DNA of 64,000 nt from Rachycentron canadum (taxonomy: Eukaryota; Chordata; Actinopteri; Carangiformes; Rachycentridae): NCBI GenBank assembly GCA_038496675.1, contig CM076653.1, positions 11,625,668 to 11,689,667 of the forward strand. Direction: 5' to 3'. The position numbers were made by a program, and so were the translations under genes. This document shows positions 47,119 through 58,362 of the stretch, piece by piece. The notes under the pieces were generated by a model. It saw only the letters and a program-made list of their open reading frames with translations. It did not search any database and was not told where the DNA came from. Within the stretch, counting starts at the first letter, position 1. Each line of letters starts with the position of its first letter.

Positions 47119-47934
47119 ACGCATTCGCACAGGTAATGAACAGAGTGACACACACAGTAGAAATGACAGAGCTGTATGGAGACAGAGTGTCTGGCTCCAC
47201 GTTTAAAACTCCACTCTGTCACTGTGTGTTTGTGTTTCTCCACCACCACCCACCCGCACCCCCACCGCCCCCTCCACCCTCCACCCCTCTGCTTTATTAT
47301 TCTGTTACTTATCAGCAGTAATGAGCTCAGAGCTCCACGGCCTCACCCAGATCTGACGCTCCACCCCGAAAAGGAGAGCAATACAACATCACACTTTAGC
47401 ATCAGCGCTTTTCAACAGTCATCAGTGTTTTTTCCTTCTTACTGTAAATTCAGACAGAGTCTCCTGGGTCCTTGAACCTCAGGTTTCCATTTCTTTCTCT
47501 TTGGTCTATAAGTGTAGCTTTTAATCCAAGAACCAGATATTTTCTATCACAGTCACTCATCTTTTGTTGCTTTTTTTTTTTTTTTTTTTACTCCTTGGTG
47601 CCAAAAATAACTCAGCTGCAGCACTTTTCTTAACGTAAACAGCCTTAATGGTGCCTTCAAGTGCAGTTGTGTTCATCATGTTTACCACAAGAGTCCATTT
47701 CAACAAGCCGCTGATGTGGTTGAGTGTAAAATTTGCTGCAGGTCCAAGCTCAGTGCGCTGATGTCAGAGCTGATTAGAGTTAAGTCTTCAGTCTTCTTGA
47801 ATGAAGAATGAGAATAAAGAGCATAACTATCCAATCACATGAGAAATGTGAAAGAACAAGACAATGCTGGATAATTGACAATAAAGTTATTATTATTTAT
47901 CTACATTTGTATATATTTTTGTTAACTTTTGGAC

Positions 47935-48545
47935 CCACATGAAGCCTTTTTAGTTTTTTCATCCCTTTGTTTTTTTCCAATTTTCTTTTTTTTTTTAAAT
48001 GTCCCCAAGTCTCCACATCTTCAGACTCAGCTCAACCTCAGCTCATTATATCTGTGACTCAGTAAAGACTCTGTTCACTGTAATAGGGGATAGTAGCTCA
48101 GAGAACAAGAGGAAACTAAAAACACAGTGAATTTCTCCTTATTTTCTAGATAAAAACACTGTAAACCAGAATAACCAAAGAAAACTTCAACACAGGAAGT
48201 TCCACACATGTGTTTGTGTTGTTCTAGAGCTGATTTGAAGTTTCTCTCTTTATCTGATCTGAGTTCTGCTCATTCTTTGGAGCAGTAATGATGAAAAATC
48301 AGCTCCAAAGCCTCTAATGCTCTAAATATCTTATTGTCCATGTCTCTCTGTCTTTATTCTGTCACTACAATAAACTCAGAGCAACTTCTCCTCACTCTGA
48401 GATCAGAAAAATACAGGATTGATCCCATTGACTTTGGCTACAAGCAGCTGACAGCTAGGCCTCTGAAGGAGACACTCTGATTGGCTGTGACATCACCCAC
48501 TGGAGCCAATAGGAGTGTCCCATGTAGAGAAGTGACTCTAGACAT
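47935..48545 (+). repeat. Family R2, copy 3 (most complete)
   Basis: Full-looking copy. It starts with an AT/T-rich edge, then CAGCTCAACCTCAGCTCATT, TTATTTTCTAGATAAAAACA, CACACATGTGTTTGTGTTGT and GAGCAGTAATGATGAAAAAT, and ends at GTGACTCTAGAC. The T-rich run at 47571-47589 lies outside it. Confidence 0.85.
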
Positions 48546-48549
48546 TTCA

Positions 48550-50100
48550 CCGACTCATTTTCACCCTAAATTCATCTCTTTTTACTTTTTCCTCTTCCCT
48601 CCCTCCTATGAAACAGTTTTAGAAACAACTGAACATACACACACACACAGAGACACACACACACACACAGAGTCTGGTCATGTGCCAGCAGCTTTTCCTC
48701 AGTAACGTTATCAGTCATTTAGTTATTACACCGGGCTGTAGTATTCACTGGAGCTCTGCCAACAGTCTGCTGTTGTGTGAATGAAATGTCGTCACATTTC
48801 CTGACTTAATCCTTAACCAGCATGACACTGTGTTCAAACATCAGGCGCATGTATCACTCTATTGTTTATATGTGATCAGATGGCGCTCCTGCTCACAAAC
48901 ACGACGTGCTATGACTATGAAACGCTCAACGGCATCACTTCCTTTGACCTGCCGTCGCCGTGAGGGACGTGCCTGGCGGCACAAAGGGTATCATCGAAAA
49001 GACAACGATGTGTGTGCAGGTCAGGTCTGGGTCGGACTTAGCAATGCTGCACTGGATACAACAGTTGTGTATTTACTTGGACAAAAAGGTGGAAATATGT
49101 GCTTCATTCATGCAGGATGATTGCGTTGCTTATCTTGAAACATGCTGGGAATGATTCGGAGAATTTTGGTTTGGTTTTGTTGTGTTGCCTTGACAGTGGT
49201 ACACACACACAGGACGGTACAAGTGGATAAATCTGGAAACATCGGCCTCACATCGATGTGTTGGAAGCGGAAACTGAGCTTTTTGAAAACATCAGTATGT
49301 GATTGTTGATGCTTGGTGTGAAGATGCAGCTAAAAAGAATTTTTCTTTTGAAATCATCACCATTTTCGAGCCCCTAAAAAAGACTTTTGGAGCTGTTCTA
49401 TCTCGAAAACCCCAGGGTTGTTTTGTTGAGGAAACTCTCCTCCTCTGCTCCTTGATCAGGTCTTATCAGCCTCCACCACCAGTGGGGGGGTGAATTAAAG
49501 TTTTACTGGCCTTGTTGTCTTTGCAGCAGCTGTTGTTCAGTTAAATTGTGCATTTGAATGCAACGACTGTCTTTTCTGCTCCTCGTTCATAGTATATCTG
49601 TGCAAGAACAACCTGCTCCATGAACGGTCATTTCTGTGTGAAACACCATAACTACTACACGTGATGGCTTCGATGACACCAGCCTAAACTCCAGGTGTAA
49701 CTGAGCTCAATTCAGATATCACAGATGCTTAAATAAATACGCCAAGAGCTTAAAATACCATATTTATGAATATGTGTGTGTGTGTCTGTGTATTTATGGG
49801 TTTCATGTGTGTCATGTGGCGTCTTTTTTTCCACTGAGCCGGCTAACATGGTGGATCAGTGTGTGTCACAGTGAGAGTGACAAAGAGGTGCGAGCCTTTT
49901 AATTACACAACTGACATATGTAGGAATGCAAGGAGTGGTGTGTGTGTGTGTGTTTGTTTCGGCCCCGACCCGGCCCTGACCTTGTACCACTGTGTATGCA
50001 TGTTACATATGAACGCTTTTAACCCTCTTTGTCGGTGTGTGTGTGTGTTTGCGGGTGAGTGTGTGTGTGAAATGCGAAGCGTCCCAGTTATCCCAGGCGG
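48550..50100. other. Non-coding stretch
   Basis: Contains a 27-codon frame 48880-48963 (starts MALLLTNTTCYDYETLNG) in a locally GC-rich segment; not recognised. The rest shows nothing. Confidence 0.5.
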
Positions 50101-50120
50101 CCGTCCGTTAGCTAGCTCAC

Positions 50121-50152
50121 CTGTCGCCCGGCACGAAGCCCAAAGCAAGCAT
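50121..50152 (-). CDS. Candidate first coding exon, unrecognised
   Basis: On the minus strand CTGCCACCATGC is a near-perfect vertebrate translation start context. The ten codons that follow (MLALGFVPGD) run into ACAG|GTGAGC, a consensus donor (GT at 50120-50119). Without splicing the frame stops at once (TGA within the donor). The surrounding 50060-50180 is CpG-richer than its neighbours. I see no partner exon that I can defend downstream, so this is a pattern only. Confidence 0.15.
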
Positions 50153-50286
50153 GGTGGCAGCTGACGGGGTCAAAGTGCGCCCCAGAGTGTGTGTGTGTGT
50201 GTCAGTTTCAGCTATTGTTGTTCTTTCTCCTTTTTTTTCCACCCCTCCTTGTGTTCAGTAACTCTAGTCTTTTTATAGCTGTCTTA

Positions 50287-50287
<1 letters not shown>

Positions 50288-50355
<68 letters not shown>

Positions 50356-50479
50356 GATGTTGCAGTGAAAGCTCGACTGCTGCTGTTGATTTTCGACCCT
50401 CCCTCTCTCAGATCAGCCACAATGCAGATCGACTTTCACGCTCGCCTGTTCTCTGCTTAGCACCAAAGCACCTTCACTT

Positions 50480-50549
<70 letters not shown>
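50288..50549. repeat. Paired long CA tracts
   Basis: CA 50288-50353 and 50483-50549, separated by 130 bp of unique sequence. Confidence 0.95.
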
Positions 50550-50550
<1 letters not shown>

Positions 50551-50619
50551 CAAGTGAGTGACAATTACCAGCCTGTAGCCACCTACATGCTTTGATATCA
50601 GAGAAGTTTAGTGTTTAAC

Positions 50620-50770
50620 CTTTATAGATTTCTGTTTGTTCATCTCTTTGTGTTTTTCCTCTCATTTTTAAAAATATTCTCATCTTCAGAATCAGCTCAA
50701 CCTCAGCTAATTATATATGTGACTCAAAGCTCAGAGAAAAAGAGGAAAAACTGAAAACACATTTCAGTTC
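50620..50770 (+). repeat. Family R2, copy 4 (5' part only)
   Basis: TCTTTGTGTTTTTCCTCTCA, then CTTCAGAATCAGCTCAACCT, then a shortened version of the CTCAGAGAA…GAGGAAA block. The 3' two thirds are absent. Confidence 0.75.
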
Positions 50771-52136
50771 CTTATTTAATACATGAACACACTGCAAACA
50801 AGAAAAAACAGAAAAAAACAAACAAACCAGCTCTATCTTTATCTTTATCTTTAGCTTTATCTTAGAGGCTGTTGACCTTTGCAACCTAGAATTAAAAAAC
50901 TAAAAATAAATGAAATCTTTTAGATGCTTCATTGGACACATTGTGTGATTTAAAAAAACACATAAACACACATTTCTCAAAATGTGATTTTTGTATTTTA
51001 AGTTTTTTGGGTCCAAGATGTTAATATAGTGTCAAAGCGAAAACAATAAATGTGATATGTCATATAAAAAATATTAACATTGTATATTAAGGCAAAATCA
51101 AATATTGAGGAAGTATTCAGATACAGCCAAAATATAATATAATATATATAATAACATAATAAAGAGTCAAGGGTTAAAAGACTAAGGGTCAATAATAGTA
51201 ATAATAGTATTGAATGAAAAATGAAAAAATGAAAAAAATGAATGAAAAAAAAGAAAATGAAGTTTGCAGTCATATAAAAATGAAATGTACAATGATATAA
51301 CACACACACACACACACAAACAACCAAACGGGGATCATTACATGTCACACAATTCATCTCGGCTTAAACAACAAATTGATTGATGTTATGTGCATCAAGT
51401 AATTAAAGGACCTAATTGATATCCTTTTAAATGGGACACACATAGAGACAAAGAAGAGGGTGTGTGTGTCTGTGTGTGTGTGTGTGTCTGTGTGTGTGTG
51501 TGTGTGTGCAACCCCTGACTGCGTCTCTATTCCTGTCCTGTGGCCGGGGTCAAAGTTGATGGCGGTCCTCATGCTGCTTTTACAGGCAGTAAAAGACTGC
51601 AACTGAATACACAAGTCAAGGTGAAAGGAGGAGGGGGGGGGGCAAGTGTGTGCTGGGGGGGTCGTCTTTGTCGGGCTGCAAATAAAATGTCGATTATAAA
51701 GAGTTGGAGTGTTGTCGGCGTGGAGTAAAATACAAAAGATATTTCATAGTTTGATGAACATTTTAAGGCTTTTATTGTGAAGTTGCTGTTATAAAGGAAG
51801 CTGTCAGCTGCGGTTTTAAATATGAAAAATTCCTGTGTCTCTGGAAACAAAAATGGAAAATCCTGGAGAGAGACTGGAAGAGAGAAACTTCTGAGTTCTC
51901 GTCTTTCTTTTTAGTGTGAAAAGAAGAAGATACTCACACACACAGACGCACACACACAGACACACACCTGTCCGTGCAGCAGCTGTCTCGGGAATTGATC
52001 TGGAGCGTGGCGAGGATGAGCTGCCTTTGTGTGTTTGTGTGTAAAAGGAGCCTGTTGTGTCTCAGCGTGTGTGTGATTGTGTGTGTGTGTGTGTGTGTGC
52101 ATGCCTGTATTCATGCGTGTTTATTTGTGAGAAGTG

Positions 52137-52177
<41 letters not shown>

Positions 52178-52519
52178 ACTCTGGCATTCTGCTCATTGTT
52201 GGAGGCCTGAAGATCTGAGCCGGCCAGCACGACAACTGACAGACACACATCATCTGTGTCAGCAAAGTGAGTGTGTGTTTGTGTAACTATTAATATTTAA
52301 GTGTGAGCGAGTGTTTGTGTGTCTTAACGCTGCATTAACACTTGAAGTTACACACAAAAAGAAGTTATGTTAAGATTTCTTTTGTTGTTGTTTTTTTTTA
52401 TGACGCGCAGCGAATAAATGCTCAAAATAAACGACTAGTAGCCGTTTCTCCATCTGCGCTCTTCTCTGAAACGTCATCGGTTTCAGCTCAAACGCTGGTT
52501 CAACCGGGGGTCAGCCCAT

Positions 52520-52610
52520 CGGTCTGCAATTTCCCATAGACTTCAATACAATCTGACTTCAATCAGACCAGTGGAGTCGCCCCCTGATGGTCATTAGATA
52601 TGAACCTGGT
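52520..52610 (+). repeat. Dispersed repeat family R1, fragment
   Basis: CCCATAGACTTCAATACAAT CTGACTTC is the shared core. It is followed by GTGGAGTCGCCCCCTGATGG, the same element edge as at 2745-2765 but in reverse orientation. Confidence 0.65.
52579..52590 (-). promoter_or_regulatory. CTCF-like motif carried by a dispersed repeat
   Basis: Plus-strand GCCCCCTGATGG is the reverse complement of the motif at 2745-2756 and is part of another copy of the same repeat (52530-52610). Confidence 0.25.
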
Positions 52611-52885
52611 CTGAGTTCAGATAGATGTTGATACCAGGTCTGAACATGACTGTACACGATACACCCACTGTGTGTGTGTGTGTGTGTGTGTGTGTGAGTG
52701 TGTGTGCTATTCTTATAATGCAGTTTTTTTTTTTATGCCCCCCCTCCCACACACACACACACACATTACCTACTGTTAAGCTTTCAACTTGTAGCATGTA
52801 AACGGTTGACAGATTACACACTGGCTGAGTGTGTTATAAGGTCTGATTGGGGCTCTGATCACTCAGCTGAGCCCCGCCAGTAAAT

Positions 52886-52907
52886 CACACACACACACAC
52901 ACATACA

Positions 52908-52948
<41 letters not shown>

Positions 52949-53021
52949 ACCCCTTCTTTTAGTCTCTGACAACCTGATTAGTCTCATCCGACAGTCGCTA
53001 ATGAAGTCTAATTAATGAGGA

Positions 53022-53063
<42 letters not shown>
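52886..53063. repeat. CA tract and TG tract, opposite polarity
   Basis: CA 52886-52946 with two CATA interruptions, then TG 53026-53063. Confidence 0.95.
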
Positions 53064-53066
<3 letters not shown>

Positions 53067-53069
53067 TGC

Positions 53070-54314
53070 ACTCCTCCCTCCATCACCCCCTTGGGAAATC
53101 TGTCCCCCCTCTCGCTCTCCTTCTGTCTTCATTCCTCGCTCACTCACGGCTCTCACCCTCGTGTTGTCTTTTCATCCCGGACTTTCTCCCTCACACTCTC
53201 CATCTTCCTTCCTCTCGTCCCTCATCCTCCCCGTCCTTTACTCTCTCAGATCATCTCTATTTGCTTCAATTTCCCGATTCCAGATTTGACAGCTGTTTAT
53301 TGCCTTCGGTTGTGACAGATTCAACCTGACTGATCATAAATAAATCACAGCTGCTGAACAAAAGCACAGGACTCACGTGAGGCCAGAATATTCAAGAACC
53401 TGAAGCCAGATCGATGTGAAGCATGTTGGTTTTCTTCTGTTGGAGAAATCACAGTTGCTGAGTCAGGACCACGTCTGCTCCAGTTTCAGATTTAGTTTAC
53501 AGTCGGGGACAAAGATTCGGGCAAGCCAAGTGTGCCGTTAGGTTTGAGCTCCTTCGGAGTGACACTGAAAAAGTTGTCGTTTGAGACGTGAATGTTGGAT
53601 TTCTCTTTGTTTTAAATTCATTTATCTACAGCGAGAGGTGTCAGCTTTGAGTCATATTGCTGATATGATGTGAAAAAGACCTTTTCTCTGTCTGTTTTTA
53701 CTTCAAGATGCATGTGTCACATTTGAAAAATAGCTGAGACGTCAAATTTCAAGCTCACACAACCACGTTAGTGTCTTAAAACGCTCTCTTTTGCTCCTAC
53801 TCTTACCCCTTGTGTATCTTACGCCTTATGTCTTCGATGCTCCTCGTTCGTAGCATTTTCTTTAAATCACCAACTGAGTGTTCGATGATCTGCTTCCTAT
53901 TTACACCAGCGTGCTCATTCCCACTGCACATGAATGGTCATGTGACACGTGTCTTCAGGTGTTTTGGATTAATTTGTCTCTGGAAAAAAAAGAAACCGAA
54001 AAAATTGTTGAATCATTTGTTGTGCATCAAATATCCTGAGTCAGAAACGTTCAGTGTGAACGTGACGTGACTTTAAAGAGATGGTGACAACAAATGGAAG
54101 GCAAACGAAAGAGAAACTCAGAGGAAAGAAAGAGGGGGAAAGGATGGATGAAGATGTTCAGAAGTGTGTGTGTCTGTGTGTCTGTGTGTGTGATTGTAGC
54201 TGGTTAACCTTGGTTGGTTTCATTAGTGGCCCAAGGCCAACAGGACGAGGATGAATTAGGAGGCCGGGGGCCACAAATTTATCCTGGACAAGGCCTTCTC
54301 TGATTAAACCTGCT

Positions 54315-54345
<31 letters not shown>

Positions 54346-54561
54346 TTTACACAAAACTGGACAAAAGCAGTCATACACAAAAAAAATGGTCAAATTTCAA
54401 AACACACAAACATTAAGCACAAACGCACTCACACACACACACACTAACACAGACAGACACACTAACACATCTTCATCGTCTAAACACAAACCCTCAGTCC
54501 CTCACAATCTGTCACATATGGGCCCCTGAGACAACACATGCACTTTGTTGTTTGTTGGTGT

Positions 54562-54609
<48 letters not shown>

Positions 54610-56740
54610 AAGAGAGTGAGAGGGAGAGCTCAACTTCACCAACAGTGACAGTGTCAAAAGCCGAAAAGCCGACATGTTGCAGAAGGCGATCACGCCAATA
54701 AAAAACCCACCAATCGAGAGTTGTCACCGCTTCCTGTTTCTCTCTTCGCCTGGAGGACGATTCGAGGTCGAGACGAGTTCGGTGAGTTCATCCCCTGATC
54801 CCAGGTACCCCCCCATCCACCCACCCACACTCTGAGACCCTTGGGTGACGCCCATGTCAAGGGATCATCCTCATGTCGCTGTGTCCTAACCTCAGGATTT
54901 TCACAACGTCTGGTCTAAACTGTAATTAAATTAAATTAGATTAAGGTTTTATTGACTTGCTCCTTTTACTTTTTGTTACTTCATTTGGTAGCAGGTGATT
55001 AAATTACACTTTCACGTGACATAAAAATACACCTTAATTGTCCACTTTCGTCCAGATTCAAAATAAAACGTCACGTCTCTCCTTCTCCTGAAGTCAGCAC
55101 GCTAACGCTAACACGCTAACATCGATGTCGCCATCTGATGTGTTGTACCAGAGTTAGCTTATTGTCTTATTTTACATCTGCAATGTAATTTACACCGTCT
55201 CACTTATTGATGTGCCACAAAAACTCACATTCAAGCTCTTCACTCTGTCTCTGTTATCGACCTTTAGACCAGTGTGAGTTTGCATCACGCACATTTTCAA
55301 AGGAGGGAGATTATGAAACAGGCCGAAGGTCGTCTACGGTCGTCTTCACCCTTCATCCCTCTCACCTCAACCCACCCACTTTAATCTGCCTGAGGAAGGG
55401 TCAGTGGGTTCCTGGGACGGTTTGCAGGGTGACCGAGGTCACTCTTCTCAACCTTTAGGGTGATATTAACCAGCTAATACCCGACCCAGAGACTAAAACC
55501 CTGCAAGGTCAGGGCGGCTAGCGTCGAAGACACGTAGACAAACTATGTATTTGCACGCACACAACAACACACAGGCTTGTGAAGGCCCCTAAACATTTGG
55601 TTCCTCGAGATCTGAATGATAAGCAGATAACTGTAGGTGGTCCGGAGCATCCTGGGTGGAGATGGAGGCGAACCGACTCAGTTCAGCAGAGAGTTTTACA
55701 TCTGAAATCAGGAAGGGTCAAAAAGGGATTTTGCTCTTAAAGCAACGTAAAATTAACCACTACAAATACAAAAGAAGAGCGTGCTTGAGGATTCAAGTGA
55801 AATGGGCCAACGTGTCTCAGATCTTGTTTATGAACGAGGAGTGTGCTCTTACCACAGCCTGGGGAGCAGTGAACTTTACTTTCCAAACACATCTATTTCA
55901 TTTGTGTCGGTGCGGGACTGTGAATTGTGTCTGGAGCCTTTGATGAAACACAACAAATCAGTGTAAGACACATCTGCCTTTGTGTTTATCACATGGTGGC
56001 AGGTGCCAAAGGTCTTGAGGATGAAGCTGCATAGCCCTTGGAGACAGCAGCAAAACAGCATGGAAATCCAGTCTGCGGGGGAACTCCGCTGATTTCACAC
56101 ATCAAATCCAGCGTACTGAGGAGTTGTGTGGTTTTGTTTTTGTTTTGACAAAACCTTTATTATAAACTGGGAGCTTGGCGTCAGGGAGTGTCCAATAAAA
56201 AACACTCACGTATTTTTTTTTTTTTTTTTTTCTCAGTCTGTCTTTTCTTAATTTGGGCCGATGAACCTTCACCCTCCCTTAGCGGTGCTGTTAGAGCAGG
56301 AAGGAAAACACGGAGGAAACTCATCTGCTCTTGTGGAAACTTGCAAACACACAGCTCTGAAGGCTCGGTACAGTACCCCACAAGCTCTGTAGGTTCAGTG
56401 TCTTTTTATATAATCAGAGGTGACACTTCAATTCACATTTCATTGGATTCATTCATGTAAACATCCTTGAGTGTAAGAAATTATTTTTACAGGGCAAGAG
56501 ATTTTAAAAATTAAAAAAAATATATATGTTTTTGAATGAATATGAATATGAATGAATATCATTGATTATAATTCTTTCTTCACTCACCTTTGCAAACAAA
56601 TTGCCTCTAATATTTTTGTCATCATTACATTAAAACAAATATGACAAAGGAGAACAATAATAACTGTCACTTTACATTTTTAATACTATTTTTAGGCTTG
56701 TAGTGTTACAGTATAAAGACATCTGGCCTGTAATTGAGCC
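53070..56740. other. Non-coding stretch
   Basis: CT-rich 53080-53240, unique sequence 53330-54130, CA/TG tracts 54317-54345 and 54559-54607, and a donor-like TTCG|GTGAGT at about 54780 without partner. 55600-56110 is evenly composed unique sequence. Poly-T at 56213-56231. No gene seen. Confidence 0.55.
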
Positions 56741-56744
56741 TCTT

Positions 56745-57310
56745 CTGGCCCAGTAAAGGCGTGATCCCACGGCTTGAGTCTGGCCCACAGCATGATGGTC
56801 AGGTTTTACTTCCACGTCTAGCAATCAAACAATCCCACACACCGTCTAACTCTCAAAATGAACAACTTATTTCCAACGTTTCAGTACTGGACCTTCATCA
56901 TCAAAGGTTTAGTAGCGAAGCATCACAAATAAATTGTCAAATCCCTTTGGTTCCACTTATCCTGCTCCTACACCTGTCTCAACAGACAGATGTGCAAAGT
57001 CATTTCTCAAGTTGTTTTTTGTCATTTGAGGCCTTTATTTGATGCGTAGAGCGACAGGAAACGGAGAGTGCAATGCAGGAAAGAGTCGCAGCGGCTGGGA
57101 TTCAAACTGAGGATGCCTGCTCTGAACTTACGCGCTCACTTGGTAGACGCCCTAACCATTCGGCCACCACTGGTTTTTCTGTCATGACCTCCACATCTGG
57201 ACCAACTCTGACCCACGCACACAAAATCCGGATAACAGCCAGAATCTTCCCGGATATGGACGGATATGGGCCAGACACGGGCCGTAGAACCAGGGCGTTT
57301 AGTGATGTTT
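56745..57310 (+). repeat. GGCCCA-rich dispersed repeat R3, copy 4, split by insertions
   Basis: The left part (56745-56830) has CTTGAGTCTGGCCCACAGCA. The right part (57180-57310) has GGATATGGGCCAGACACGGG CCGTAGAACC. Between them lie about 180 bp of other sequence and the minus-strand SINE, so the SINE is younger than this copy. Confidence 0.6.
57012..57172 (-). mobile_element. tRNA-derived SINE (Ser/Leu-tRNA-like head)
   Basis: Minus strand: the head GGTGGCCGAATGGTTAGGGC holds a Pol III A box (TGGCCGAATGG, 57166-57156), and AGTTTGAATCCC (57108-57097) is a B box. Then comes a body with CTTTCCTGCATTGCACTCTC and a tail with AATAAA (57039-57034) and an A-rich end CAAAAAAC. The order A box, B box, unique body, AATAAAGGC… tail is typical of acanthomorph tRNA-derived SINEs. 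It interrupts a GGCCCA-rich element (parts at 56745-56830 and 57180-57310). Confidence 0.7.
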
Positions 57311-57632
57311 AATTTTGTTATTAGGCTTTGCACTATTTTAATGACGATCTGCAACTAAAGTGGGTTGTTAGAGACGATTCGCTGTTTCCGGCTCCGGCTC
57401 CGAACCTTTGAAAAACTTGTTGGTCAAACAATAACCAGGTTTCTTGACATGGGTAATATTCCTAAAGCAGCTTGATCCCATCTGCATGTGGATTTATATC
57501 CTCCTCTCCCTGCTCTGTAGGTGGACGCCGCATTAAAGAAGATCAAAAGAGGAAAAGAGCCCATCAGTCTCACACACTTTCCCTCTGTGTCTCCTTTTTA
57601 TTAGTTTCTGCTCTTATACCATCTCTCCAAAC

Positions 57633-57667
<35 letters not shown>

Positions 57668-57991
57668 GTGAAACACACTGTACAAGGTTGTGGGTGCGTT
57701 TGATTTATCCTGCTGCGTTTCCTCCATGGCTCATTTCCATAAATCACATGTCAGTGTGTTTGTAGCCAGAGGGACGTTAACAAGAGGCCACAGTCCAAAC
57801 ACAGAGTGCATAAAACCCCCTGACACACACACACACACACACAGACACACACACAGACACACACACATTTCGGACTGGCTGTACGGCCACATCCATCAAC
57901 GCTGGAGGAGGTTGGAAAAATGTGGAGACAGCAAGGAAATGTTTTGTCATTTGAAGAGCGCTGTTGAAAGAGAGCGTGTGTTTGAAGTGTG

Positions 57992-58026
<35 letters not shown>

Positions 58027-58139
58027 CTCGTCTCCACTTTCTCGAGTCGGACCACATGCTGAGCTGAAGGAGGGCCGGCGGGTTCAGCCGAAAAGCTGCG
58101 CCAGTGTATGTTTGCTCAGCGAGGAGTGTACGCACACAA

Positions 58140-58170
<31 letters not shown>

Positions 58171-58241
58171 CACGTGCACTCACGTCCTCTGGGGTAAAAG
58201 TTCACATACAGCCAAAGTCTGGGTTCGGCGGCAGTTGGGTA

Positions 58242-58255
58242 GTTTCCATGGAAAC
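58242..58255. promoter_or_regulatory. Palindromic RFX-type X-box
   Basis: GTTTCCATGGAAAC is a perfect 14-bp palindrome and a close match to the X-box bound by RFX factors (GTTNCCATGGNAAC). It lies in a unique GC-rich segment (58040-58270) between CA/TG tracts, about 40 kb upstream of prdm1. Confidence 0.4.
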
Positions 58256-58306
58256 AACCACTTAGACGCTCTTTCCTGTGTTGTTGTCTTGAAGGCGGAG
58301 TGGCTA

Positions 58307-58308
<2 letters not shown>

Positions 58309-58352
<44 letters not shown>
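58309..58352. repeat. (TG)n followed by GAGAGAG
   Basis: Uninterrupted TG tract about 55 bp after the X-box palindrome; other CA/TG tracts lie at 57820-57870, 57988-58026 and 58136-58173. Confidence 0.95.

Positions 58353-58362
<10 letters not shown>

Noticed and set aside
46791..47249. Long open frames rich in Cys-Val or His-Thr on either strand over CA/TG tracts (also at 12405-12752, 34062-34394, 37251-37523, 43197-43535)
   Set aside because: They are translations of dinucleotide repeats, which have no stop codons in these frames; no flanking coding signal.
48880..48963. 27-codon frame starting MALLLTNTTCYDYETLNG
   Set aside because: Too short, no splice context and no recognised family; kept only as a note in the stretch description.
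54673..54834. Short plus-strand frame with a GTGAGT donor near 54780
   Set aside because: No acceptor or second exon that keeps the frame, and no recognisable product.
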